63,229 bases of DNA from positions 44,374 to 107,602 of the forward strand of contig LQBE01000054.1 in assembly GCA_002029975.1 (NCBI GenBank). Reading direction: 5' to 3'. The notes beneath the pieces are model-generated. The model worked only from the letters and a program-made list of their open reading frames with translations. It ran no database searches and was not told the origin of the DNA. The position numbers and the translations under genes were made by a program. Positions 50,774-59,048 of the stretch are shown here, piece after piece. Position 1 is the first letter of the stretch. Each line of letters begins with the position of its first letter. This DNA comes from a delta proteobacterium ML8_F1 (lineage in GTDB: Bacteria > Bacillota > Clostridia > Peptostreptococcales > Acidaminobacteraceae).

Positions 50774-52659
50774 GGAAGATTCCCCCTCATCATCTCATGG
50801 ATATATGCGAGGCCATGCTCAGTGACCATTGGAACAAGATCGTTTTCGAGGATGTACTCTGAAAGCATTATTTCACCCAGGGCACGTTCATAGCCTTCCC
50901 GGCAGACATCGGTGGAGATCTTCTCCATTGTCCTGCGATTCCTGGCGGTGCTGTTTTCGAAAATTCCGTCCGGTGAGAAGAAAAAACTGATCTTATCGTT
51001 GATGAAGGAACCTCTGGCAACATGGACTTGTTTGGCGACAAATCCTTCGGTGGCATTGATCAGATCCTGACCGATCATACGATCGGGTTGAGGCTCCCAC
51101 CCCATGAGATTGCGCATTGTGGGATAGAAATCAATCTGACCGCCCGCTGTGGCGATGCGTTCAGATTCATCCATTCCGGGGACATGAATAATCAGAGGAA
51201 CATTGAACATGTCTTCCTCAAGATAGGGGCGGCCTAGAAGCTGGTGCATCTGCTCTTTGACCCCGGGGTCTCGGTGGTCAAGTCCCTGGTGATCACCGTA
51301 AATCACAATCGCGGTATCTTTGTAAAGACCGGCTTCTTTAAGATCGTTGAGAAAGGCATCTATCGAGGTGTCGAGGTAGCGAATACTTTGGAGATAGTTT
51401 CCCACCGCGGTATCAATCAGGTAATCTGGAAGTTCGAGGTGTTGGTGATTTTCCGGAAGCGTATAGGGATGATGGGAGGTGAGGGTGACAAAAAAGGCAT
51501 AAAAGGGTCTCTCTGTCGCCTCTAGTATTGGAATCGCCTGTCGAAACAGGGAACGGTCACTCAGACCGATTCCGATGATTTCATCCATCACCAGTTCTTC
51601 TGAACTGTAGAAGGTTTCGATTCCCTGTTTGGGATAAATTGTCTTGCGGTTCCAGAAGCTTCCTTCGTTGCCGTGGAAGGCCAGGGTTTGATAGCCTGCA
51701 TTTTGAAGTTCTTGGGGAAGGGTTCTGAAGTGATTGTTTTCATAGGCCTTGTAACTGAAGGACTTGAGGGCGGGATAATAGCCATTGTGGGAGACAAATT
51801 CAGCGTCTGAGGTATTGCCCCATCCCACTTGCTCGAAGAAGGAATCGAAGGTAAAACTGTCCTTAGTGATTAATTTGTCGAGGCTGGGGGTGATGGGTTG
51901 CCCCCCGATTTCGGATTCAATAACGAAGGCTTGAAGGGATTCAGCCTGGATGACAATGACATTTTTACCCTCGAGGAGGCCCGAATACTTGTCAAACTGC
52001 TGTTCCTCTGTCAGGGAATCCATGGCCTGGTCGACGAGTTCTTCATCGCCGTTTTGTGGCAGTGCCAGGGTGACAAGATCGTAAAGATGATAATGGAGGA
52101 TGCCCAGATTCTGGGGTGTGTAATGCCCGGCGATTCCGAAGAATTGAGGAAGAGTGAAGGATATGAGGAGGAAGAAGACACCATAAAGAGGAAGTCTCTT
52201 ATGATTGAAAAGAAAAATTCCAGGTATCAGGGTTTCTTTTTTTCTCAACAGAAGGTAGAGAAGAAGTACCAGATCAAGAAAAAGAAGGCCGTATGATGGA
52301 CGAAACAGAGCAACAATACTTTGGGTAACGGGTCCGAGCTGTCCCATCTGCAGGATGCTGTGGGCGGGAAGCAGGGTGTAGAAGTGACTGAAGTACATAA
52401 GATCGCCAATCACCAAAAGTGTGAAGATTACTTGAAGGGCAAATAGACGCCACAGATGAATCGCCTGCCTGCGACAGCTCAACAAGAGAGAAAGCACAAG
52501 CAGATTGATCAGATTCAACAGGGTCACTGGGATAAAAAGCCAGGGATTGATGCCGATGACAAGATGGATCCAGACGATTTTCACTAGACCAGTCAGAGTA
52601 AAAATGCCGGTTAACCGCCTTTGATAGTCAAGATGCGGGAATATTTTCAAATATTTCAT
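50770..52659 (-). CDS. LTA-synthase-like sulfatase-fold phosphoglycerol transferase
   Basis: 629 residues. Five membrane helices (about 15-190) precede an extracellular sulfatase-type domain: VIVIQAESLQAF (metal Glu), GWGNTSDAEF with the catalytic Thr, AFHGNEGSFWNRK, YGDHQGLDH (metal Asp/His). This is the LtaS/YfnI layout that polymerises glycerol-phosphate from phosphatidylglycerol. It is coupled to the acyltransferase gene, so the two may build and modify a teichoic-acid-like polymer. Confidence 0.88.
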   Translation of the reverse strand: MKYLKIFPHLDYQRRLTGIFTLTGLVKIVWIHLVIGINPWLFIPVTLLNLINLLVLSLLLSCRRQAIHLWRLFALQVIFTLLVIGDLMYFSHFYTLLPAHSILQMGQLGPVTQSIVALFRPSYGLLFLDLVLLLYLLLRKKETLIPGIFLFNHKRLPLYGVFFLLISFTLPQFFGIAGHYTPQNLGILHYHLYDLVTLALPQNGDEELVDQAMDSLTEEQQFDKYSGLLEGKNVIVIQAESLQAFVIESEIGGQPITPSLDKLITKDSFTFDSFFEQVGWGNTSDAEFVSHNGYYPALKSFSYKAYENNHFRTLPQELQNAGYQTLAFHGNEGSFWNRKTIYPKQGIETFYSSEELVMDEIIGIGLSDRSLFRQAIPILEATERPFYAFFVTLTSHHPYTLPENHQHLELPDYLIDTAVGNYLQSIRYLDTSIDAFLNDLKEAGLYKDTAIVIYGDHQGLDHRDPGVKEQMHQLLGRPYLEEDMFNVPLIIHVPGMDESERIATAGGQIDFYPTMRNLMGWEPQPDRMIGQDLINATEGFVAKQVHVARGSFINDKISFFFSPDGIFENSTARNRRTMEKISTDVCREGYERALGEIMLSEYILENDLVPMVTEHGLAYIHEMMRGNLP

Positions 52660-52826
52660 TGGTTACTCCTATCAGAACAGGTTGAATCAATCGCAATATG
52701 GACCGCCTTCTCATTCTATCAAAAAAGCGAAGCAGTATGAAGAGGACCTGGACAATGTTTTAAACTTCCTTTTCTCTTTGATATACTGGGTTTGACAAGA
52801 CAACTCCAAAGAAACAGGTGATTGAT

Positions 52827-54587
52827 TTGTTGACACTTCTCTTTGAAAGCCTGGGGGCCTTTCACAGGGCCTGGAAACGGTATCTGTTGTTCGGTCTTTT
52901 CGATATGCTGTTGACGAGCTTTGTTTTTTTACCGCTCAGGAGTGCAATCCTCCACCGTCTGTTGCTGACAGTCAGCTCTGGGGTACTGGTGAACTCCAAG
53001 GCCTATCTGCTCTTCTTTGACCTGAGGGGATGGCTGGGGATACTGGTGCTTATGGTAATGGTTCTGTTTTTTGTGTTTATCGAGATGGGGACTCTTATTT
53101 TGATGAGTGAGGACCAGAATCGGGGAAGGACACCTTATGTCAGCAGTGGTTTCATCAGAAGCCTCCAGCGGTTTCCCAGGATTCTTGGGATAGATTTGAT
53201 ACTGATGGCACTAATATTGTTTGTGATTTTGCCCCTGATCAGGGTGCCCATAAGACCCCAAGCCCTTTCAGGGATCGCCCTGCCTGAAATCTTGACGGAG
53301 TGGATCGGGATGCATCCTCTGATCAGCGGGATGTATTGGATAATTCTGGGCGCACTGGCCTATTGGTTTCTCCGTGGCATATTTACGCTTCATGGGTGTC
53401 TTGTGGATCAAAAGTCCTTGAGAGAGGCTTTTAAGACCAGTCTGCAAAGGACCCGGCGGGGTAGTTTGGTGCTGGTGACCCAATTGATTCTTTTTAATAT
53501 GGTCCTATTTCTCGCGGGGACGGTTTCCTTTGCATTTTTGGCCAAGGCGGGCGGATTGGTTGGTTCCTCAACGCCATCGGCAATGGGACAGATGCTGGTT
53601 ATGTTTTCAGGAGTATTGACTATGGTTTCGTCAGTTCTCCTTATGCCGTTGAATATGATTTTCTTGACAAGACTCCACGACAGAAATGCCGCTCAGCTGC
53701 CTTCAGCAGCCGTTGAAGCGGGTGCTTTTGAAAAAAAATGCATTCAATATGAACGCAGTATCTATCAGTTCTTTGGGAAAAGAAAGAGTGCCACTGTTGT
53801 GTTGATGGCGGTTGTCCTCCTCCTGTCCTATGGACTTGGATCGATTGCAGGACAAAAGACCATCTACGGAGGCCGCCCTGTGGAGGTTGTTTCACACCGC
53901 GCCGTGGTGGAAGACGAGGTTGAAAATTCTCTTGAGGCCATCCGGGCTTCTCTTGAGGCTGGCATCGATGCGGTGGGAATTGATGTGCAGATGACCCTCG
54001 ATGGGGTGATTGTGCTTCACCATGACCGGAGTTTAAAGAGAATTCACGGGGTGGATGCCAATATCGACAGCCTTACCTATGATGAACTCAATGAACTGAT
54101 GCACGCCATGGCCCATCCAACGGCTTCTGAGCGCATTCAATTCCCCACCCTTGCAGAGGCTCTGGCCCTCATTGACGGTGAAATGGAGCTGCATATCGAC
54201 TGCAAGACCTATGGAAAGCCTGAAGAACTCGCCAAGGGAATCCTTGAGCAAGTTGTGGCGGCAAAGATGCAGGAAAGTGTAGTGCTTCAGTCCTTTGATC
54301 GGGATTTTCACAGGTCGGTGGAAGCCCTTTCTCCCGCTATCCGGACCAGTCAGATTCTGTACTTTGCTCTGGGAGATCTCAATAGACTCGAAGCGGATGA
54401 TTTGACAATTCACCGGGGTATGCTGGACCATGATCTGGTTGGAAGGGCACGGTATCACGAAAAAGGAATCTGGGTGTGGACCCTCAATACTGAGGATTCG
54501 GTGAAGGAAGCCCTCCAGTATGACATCGATGGCATCATCACGGACCGCCCCTTGATGGTGATGGAGATTCTGGGGCGGGGGGAGTGA
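52827..54587 (+). CDS. Membrane glycerophosphodiester phosphodiesterase-like protein
   Basis: About 586 residues. The N-terminal half (1-350) has six to eight membrane helices (GPDPase membrane domain); the C-terminal half is a GDPD TIM barrel (VVSHRAVVEDEVENSLEAI, VLHHDRSLKRIHG, FPTLAEALAL). Two metal-binding Glu look replaced: the usual E-x-D reads GIDV, and the usual E in the ELK motif reads HIDCK. The TTG at 52827 has AGGTG 6 bases upstream; the GTG at 52818 overlaps it. Divergent from the LTA-synthase-like gene; may turn over glycerophosphate polymers. Confidence 0.8.
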   Translation: MLTLLFESLGAFHRAWKRYLLFGLFDMLLTSFVFLPLRSAILHRLLLTVSSGVLVNSKAYLLFFDLRGWLGILVLMVMVLFFVFIEMGTLILMSEDQNRGRTPYVSSGFIRSLQRFPRILGIDLILMALILFVILPLIRVPIRPQALSGIALPEILTEWIGMHPLISGMYWIILGALAYWFLRGIFTLHGCLVDQKSLREAFKTSLQRTRRGSLVLVTQLILFNMVLFLAGTVSFAFLAKAGGLVGSSTPSAMGQMLVMFSGVLTMVSSVLLMPLNMIFLTRLHDRNAAQLPSAAVEAGAFEKKCIQYERSIYQFFGKRKSATVVLMAVVLLLSYGLGSIAGQKTIYGGRPVEVVSHRAVVEDEVENSLEAIRASLEAGIDAVGIDVQMTLDGVIVLHHDRSLKRIHGVDANIDSLTYDELNELMHAMAHPTASERIQFPTLAEALALIDGEMELHIDCKTYGKPEELAKGILEQVVAAKMQESVVLQSFDRDFHRSVEALSPAIRTSQILYFALGDLNRLEADDLTIHRGMLDHDLVGRARYHEKGIWVWTLNTEDSVKEALQYDIDGIITDRPLMVMEILGRGE

Positions 54588-54675
54588 AAAAACGCGGGTG
54601 AGTTTTAAGCCGAGGAAGATGCATTTGAAAGAAAAATTGAAAAACCTTGAATCAAAAATAAAAGTTAAAAATTTG

Positions 54676-54800
54676 TTATACACATTTTGTGGATAAGTAC
54701 AATCTGTTTGTGGATGGATAGGGGTTGAAATATTAAGGTTTTATTAACAACGTGTTAATATCCACAGTCCTGTTGATTATTCAGGGGATATTGTGGAAAA
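54676..54800. promoter_or_regulatory. DnaA-box cluster 2
   Basis: Five boxes in 125 AT-rich bases: TTATACACA (54676-54684), perfect TTATCCACA on the minus strand (54688-54696), TGTGGATGG (54709-54717), ATATCCACA (54758-54766) and TGTGGAAAA (54792-54800). It lies directly upstream of the cobalamin riboswitch promoter (TATAAT at 54831-54836). No replication initiation genes are nearby. Confidence 0.55.
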
Positions 54801-54857
54801 AGAAATTCGCTAATCTATCCAGTATTGTGGTATAATTTTTGTGAAAATTGAATAGCA

Positions 54858-54985
54858 GTTTTCTGGTTGTCCTTTGGACATAACAAGGAAGTCCGGTGAA
54901 ATTCCGGCACGGTCCCGCCACTGTAAAAGTCGTAAAGACTTAAAGTCAGATACTTACCAGTTAACCCAGTATCACAATTCTCACG
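54858..54985 (+). ncRNA. Cobalamin riboswitch
   Basis: The core is clear: AAGGAAG, CCGGTGAAATTCCGG, then CGGTCCCGCCACTGTAA (the B12 box, about 54909-54926) and AGTCAGATACTTACC. The ligand is expected to be adenosylcobalamin or another corrinoid. It is followed by a terminator and the BtuF-like gene, so corrinoid should switch the transporter off. Confidence 0.92.
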
Positions 54986-55018
54986 AGGATGGGAACGTGC
55001 TTTAAAATACTTTAAGGT

Positions 55019-55047
55019 GCTTTCCGTATGGAAAGCTTTTTTATTTT
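55019..55047 (+). terminator. Expression-platform terminator of the cobalamin riboswitch
   Basis: GCTTTCC/GGAAAGC stem with GTAT loop followed by TTTTTTATTTT. Confidence 0.8.
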
Positions 55048-55083
55048 GAAGCCTTCTTATCAAAAAAAAAGGAGGTTATTTTT

Positions 55084-56028
55084 ATGCTAAGAAAAACAGG
55101 GCTGCTATTGATGGTGGTCGGTCTCCTCTTGCTTGGCGCTTGTACCCAGGAACCTGAACAAGAAGAAGTCGCAACTTCCGGTGAAGAGGTGCAATCCGTG
55201 GAATCTGAGAGCCTCTATCCTATGACGGTGACGGATAGTTACGACAGAGAAATCATTCTCCCTGAGCAACCCGAACGGGTGATTTCCATGGCCCCTTCAA
55301 TTACCGAGACGATTTTCGCCCTGGAGGCGGAATCCCAGTTGGTGGGCCGGACCGAATACTGTGATTATCCCGAAGAGGTTGCCAAGATTCCCACCGCCGG
55401 CAGTTTGATGACGCCAAATATGGAGAGAATCATTGAGCTGGAACCGGATCTTGTAATCGCTTCAACCCATTTCCCTATGGAAGCCGTTGAGACCCTGGAG
55501 GAATTGGGGGTGCAGGTGGTGGTCTTTGTTCCCCAGGAATCCTTTGAGGGGACCTACCGGATTATTGAAGAAGTGGGCAGAATTCTGGGAAAGGATGAGA
55601 AGGCACAAACCATCAATCAATCCATTGAAGAAAAGGTCCGCGAAGTGGCAGAGCGAGTCGCCGACCTGCCAGGAAAACGCGTGTATTTTGTCGTGGGTTT
55701 CGGAGAACATGGAGACTACACCGCCGGTGGTGATACTTTCATCAATGAAATGATTGAAATGGCCGGCGGCGTCAATATTGCCGGGGATGTATCGGGATGG
55801 GGGTACTCTCTGGAAAAAATCATCGAGAAAGATCCGGAAGTCATTATTATCTCAAAATTTTTTGGGCTCAAAGATGCCTTCGAGATGACACCGAACTACA
55901 TGGATTTGAATGCTGTGAAGAAGGGTGAGCTCCACGGTCTGGATATCAATGAGATTGAAAGACAGGGACCGAGGATCGGCCTTGGTCTGGAAAGTCTGGC
56001 AAAGGCCATCCATGGAGACCGGTACTGA
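55084..56028 (+). CDS. btuF: Corrinoid ABC transporter binding lipoprotein (BtuF-like)
   Basis: 314 residues. Lipobox LLGAC, then an acidic linker and the BtuF/FepB-type helical-backbone fold: PERVISMAPSITETIFAL, EPDLVIASTHF, TAGGDTFINEMIEMAGG. AAGGAGG precedes the ATG. The cobalamin riboswitch upstream supports cobalamin over iron-siderophore as substrate. Confidence 0.88.
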   Translation: MLRKTGLLLMVVGLLLLGACTQEPEQEEVATSGEEVQSVESESLYPMTVTDSYDREIILPEQPERVISMAPSITETIFALEAESQLVGRTEYCDYPEEVAKIPTAGSLMTPNMERIIELEPDLVIASTHFPMEAVETLEELGVQVVVFVPQESFEGTYRIIEEVGRILGKDEKAQTINQSIEEKVREVAERVADLPGKRVYFVVGFGEHGDYTAGGDTFINEMIEMAGGVNIAGDVSGWGYSLEKIIEKDPEVIIISKFFGLKDAFEMTPNYMDLNAVKKGELHGLDINEIERQGPRIGLGLESLAKAIHGDRY

Positions 56029-56033
56029 GTACC

Positions 56034-57080
56034 ATGAAGGAAACAACCCTTAGTCGGGGAAAATTCAAAGGGGTCATTGTCGGTTGCAGTATTCTGGCTT
56101 TGGTCATCCTGATGGGCTGTGTGACCCAGGGAACGGTGGCAATACCCTTGAAGGTGATTATCAGGGTTGTGGGTGAGGAACTCGGTCTGATTCCCGCGAC
56201 CCTTGATGAGGACAGTGTCCTGTCGGCCTATCGGCTGATCCTGGTGAAACTGAGGATTCCCCGGGTTGTCATGGCCTTTATCGTCGGGGCGGGCCTGGGG
56301 ACCTCAGGACTGATATTTCAGGGCATCTTCACCAATCCCATGGCCGAGCCCTATGTCCTGGGGATTTCCTCTGGGGCGGCCTTCGGGGCCACGCTGATGT
56401 CTGTTTTTGGAGTCGGTGGCTCCCTGCTGGGGTTCAGCATGATTTCCCTGGGAGCCTTTGTCGGAGCTTTGGGAACCTCCCTTGTGGTATTTGGAATCGC
56501 CCGGGGAAACCGTTCAAACCAGATGACGGTACTGCTGTTGTCCGGCATTGCCATCAGTTTTTTTCTTTCCTCCCTGATTTCCCTCATGATGACCCTCAAC
56601 CGCGAGGTGATTGAAAGCATCTTTTTCTGGACCATGGGAAGTGTGTCAACAGCCACCTGGGACAAAATACTTCCCGTGGGAACTGGAACTGTTCTGGGAA
56701 TCGCCGTTTTTTCCTATTATGCCCGGGAGCTCAATATCATGCTTACCGGTGAGGACAGTGCAAAAGCTTTGGGAGTGGATGTGAGAAGGGTGAGACTCAT
56801 CCTGCTACACACCGCCTCCTTCATTACGGCCTTGGCGGTATCCGTCAGCGGTATCATTGGCTTTGTCGGCTTGATAGTTCCTCATAGTGTCAGACTGGTC
56901 ATTGGACCGGACCACCGGCGGCTCATACCGCTGACAATTATTACAGGGGGACTTTTCCTGAGCATCACCGATATGATCGCCAGGACCGTGGTGCCCCCCA
57001 TGGAAATTCCCCTGGGTGTCATGACGGCTTTGGTTGGAACACCCTATTTTCTCTATTTGTTGATTAGAAAGAAGAGGTGA
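56034..57080 (+). CDS. btuC: Corrinoid ABC permease (BtuC/FecCD family)
   Basis: 348 residues, about nine to ten membrane helices, with the family regions LRIPRVVMAFIVGAGLGTSG, NPMAEPYVLGISSGAAFGA, SGIIGFVGLIVPHSVR. Start 6 bases after btuF. Its stop overlaps the ATPase ribosome site. Confidence 0.88.
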   Translation: MKETTLSRGKFKGVIVGCSILALVILMGCVTQGTVAIPLKVIIRVVGEELGLIPATLDEDSVLSAYRLILVKLRIPRVVMAFIVGAGLGTSGLIFQGIFTNPMAEPYVLGISSGAAFGATLMSVFGVGGSLLGFSMISLGAFVGALGTSLVVFGIARGNRSNQMTVLLLSGIAISFFLSSLISLMMTLNREVIESIFFWTMGSVSTATWDKILPVGTGTVLGIAVFSYYARELNIMLTGEDSAKALGVDVRRVRLILLHTASFITALAVSVSGIIGFVGLIVPHSVRLVIGPDHRRLIPLTIITGGLFLSITDMIARTVVPPMEIPLGVMTALVGTPYFLYLLIRKKR

Positions 57081-57085
57081 AAAGG

Positions 57086-57871
57086 TTGGAGACATGCGCC
57101 TACAAGACTTACAATCTCTCCTTTGGATACCACAAGGAAGCCGACATACTCAAGGCCGTCACCATGGGATTGTCGGAGGGAAAGATAACCGGAATCATCG
57201 GTCCCAACGGCTCAGGAAAAACCACTCTGATCAAGAATCTCTCAAGGGTGCTGAGCCCGGATTCAGGAAGCATCACCGTGCTGGGAAAGGCCTTGTCGGA
57301 GTATCGGCAAAAAGAACTGGCCCTCATCACCGGACTGGTATTCCAGGAAAAGGAATCGGACTTTCAGTTTTCCGTCTTCGAGATTGTCATGATGGGCCGA
57401 TATCCCTACAAAAAGAAATTTGAAACAGAAAACGAAAGGGACAACTGCAGGGTTTTTGAGGCCCTTGAAAAGACACAAACCCTTCACCTCAAGGACCGGC
57501 GCTTCAATGAGCTCAGCGGTGGGGAGAAACAGCGGGTGATGATAGCGAGAGCCCTGGCCCAGGAGCCGAAGATTCTCATTCTGGATGAACCCATCGCTCA
57601 TCTGGACATTCATCACCAGGTTGAAATTCTCAACCTGGTCCGCAGGCTTGTAAAAGAGAAGGCCATGTCAGTCCTGGTGATTCTCCACGATCTCAATTTT
57701 GCCTATGGGTTTTGTGATGAAGTGGTGCTGCTCAAATCCGGCGAGGTATTCAAACAAGGCGTGCCGCAGCAAGTGATTACCAAAGAAAATATCAAAAGTG
57801 TCTACAACGCCAATATTGAGATTATTCTGGACCACCGAACCAACCGCTATCACATTATTCCCGCCTATTGA
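57086..57871 (+). CDS. btuD: Corrinoid ABC ATPase (BtuD-like)
   Basis: About 261 residues: Walker A GPNGSGKTT, signature LSGGEKQRVMIARAL, Walker B ILILDEPIAHLD, H-loop VILHDLNFAY. The TTG at 57086 has AGAGGTG 6 bases upstream; the GTG at 57077 overlaps the ribosome site. The third gene of the riboswitch-controlled operon. Confidence 0.88.
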   Translation: METCAYKTYNLSFGYHKEADILKAVTMGLSEGKITGIIGPNGSGKTTLIKNLSRVLSPDSGSITVLGKALSEYRQKELALITGLVFQEKESDFQFSVFEIVMMGRYPYKKKFETENERDNCRVFEALEKTQTLHLKDRRFNELSGGEKQRVMIARALAQEPKILILDEPIAHLDIHHQVEILNLVRRLVKEKAMSVLVILHDLNFAYGFCDEVVLLKSGEVFKQGVPQQVITKENIKSVYNANIEIILDHRTNRYHIIPAY

Positions 57872-58111
57872 TGGGATGCCCGCCCCGGCTTGTATTCCCG
57901 GAGATTGTTCCATATAATGAAATTGAATGATTAACCAGGAAAAGATGCCTTTTAGCAATTTTGAAAAAGGAGCCGGGATTCAAAGCCAAAGATTCCCGGC
58001 AATGACGAAAATGACAGGTCCCGGGCCGGCCTGAAAAAATCCGGAGGGTCAAAGGACGTGTCTGTTCCCAGGAAAACAGCGCTGTATTGTCACAGAGAGG
58101 AGTTGCTTAAA

Positions 58112-58678
58112 ATGAAATACCGCAGTGTGACGGATGTGAGATGTGCCTATCCTTTTTTGTATGATGAAGATTCCAGGAGTGATTTTGAGGTCTTATCCGA
58201 TCAAATCACCGTTGAAATCGCTATGGTGATCGCCCTTTTGCAAGAGAGCAGTTATGCAGAATTGATTCAGGACCTGAGATTGTTTCAGGAAAAAACCATG
58301 GATCTCAATGGCTCTGTCCGAGGTCGAATCGGGGTGTCCGAAGAGGATCTGGCCCATGCAATCAATAGATATGACCACTACAAGGGGATGGCACAGAAGT
58401 CCGACAGTGGTTTTGTACTCCCTTCAGGAAGTCCGGGTGCTCTCAGTGCCCACCGGGTCAGAGGCATGTTCAAGGCCCTGGTGAGGGTGATGAGAAGGGT
58501 GGAGGCTGAAGGATTCACTGTAGCCCCGGTACTTTTCGACTACGCCAATGTGATGAGCAATGTCTTTTTCGTGGTAGCCGGTGCCATCAATTTTTCAGAG
58601 GGCGAGAAACCCATACCCTATGAATCCAGGAATTATCCAATATCGCCGAAAAGCCCCCCGCCCCCGCCAGGGGAATAA
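58112..58678 (+). CDS. Uncharacterised helical protein in the corrinoid locus (possible adenosyltransferase-like)
   Basis: 188 residues, mostly helical, with no signal or membrane helix. A late segment (HRVRGMFKALVRVMRRVEAEG then FDYANVMSNVFFVVAGAINF) weakly recalls the last helices of PduO-type corrinoid adenosyltransferases, but the N-terminal ATP motif is not seen. The tail is Pro-rich (PKSPPPPPGE). The ATG at 58112 has AGGAG 9 bases upstream. Its place after btuFCD supports a corrinoid role; the function is not established. Confidence 0.5.
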   Translation: MKYRSVTDVRCAYPFLYDEDSRSDFEVLSDQITVEIAMVIALLQESSYAELIQDLRLFQEKTMDLNGSVRGRIGVSEEDLAHAINRYDHYKGMAQKSDSGFVLPSGSPGALSAHRVRGMFKALVRVMRRVEAEGFTVAPVLFDYANVMSNVFFVVAGAINFSEGEKPIPYESRNYPISPKSPPPPPGE

Positions 58679-58724
58679 ATGGCGACTGTCTTGATGTTTT
58701 GTCCTGTTTTAATCCCATTAAAGG

Positions 58725-59010
58725 AGAGCTGTTACAATCAGGCTGCTCCCAAAACCGGGGGGAGAAGACCTGCTTCAAGACCGTCCATGAGCTTGTGGTT
58801 GAGAGGGTCCAAGCAGAGCGATTGCCCAAGCCTCAGGTAGAAAGGATACCTCAAGGCGTGGGTGTCTTTCCAAGAGAGATTCAGTTATCCTGGGCGCCTG
58901 TGACTGCCGGCTCTGCCAGGCATGGACCGGGGTGATGACACCCCCCTTTAGATCAGGGTCACAATCCGGTAGCCTGGAGGGGCTTTGGTTGCCTTAGCTG
59001 AGAATTCCCC
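58725..59010 (+). ncRNA. Structured RNA of unknown class upstream of the DUF4430/ECF operon
   Basis: This 370-bp gap has no plausible gene but many nested helices: CTCCC/GGGAG (58746/58760), CTGCTT/AAGCAG (58770/58811) enclosing GACC/GGTC, a long hairpin CCCA-GCCT-AGGTA/TACCT-AGGC-TGGG (58825-58862), GTGAC/GTCAC (58900/58958) and GGGGTG-ATGA-CACCCC (58929-58944). It lacks the cobalamin box and RNase P, SRP and tmRNA signatures. It is probably a leader RNA or riboswitch for the next genes. Confidence 0.5.
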
Positions 59011-59048
59011 GAATTTATTCGAGGAGAATGTCAATAGGAGATGAGCAA

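Noticed and set aside
54676-54800. A chromosomal replication origin
   Set aside because: The DnaA boxes are real, but no dnaA, dnaN, recF or rpmH is near and no unwinding-element repeats (AT-rich 13-mers) were seen; I list it as a cluster only.
57972-58000. A terminator after btuD (GCCGGGA/TCCCGGC hairpin)
   Set aside because: The stem is perfect but has no following T-run; it may be a mRNA structure only.
58725-59010. RNase P RNA, SRP RNA, tmRNA or a standard cobalamin riboswitch
   Set aside because: The invariant GAGGAAAGTCC, GTCAGGTCCGGAAGGAAGCA, tRNA-like ends and GCCACTG box are all absent.
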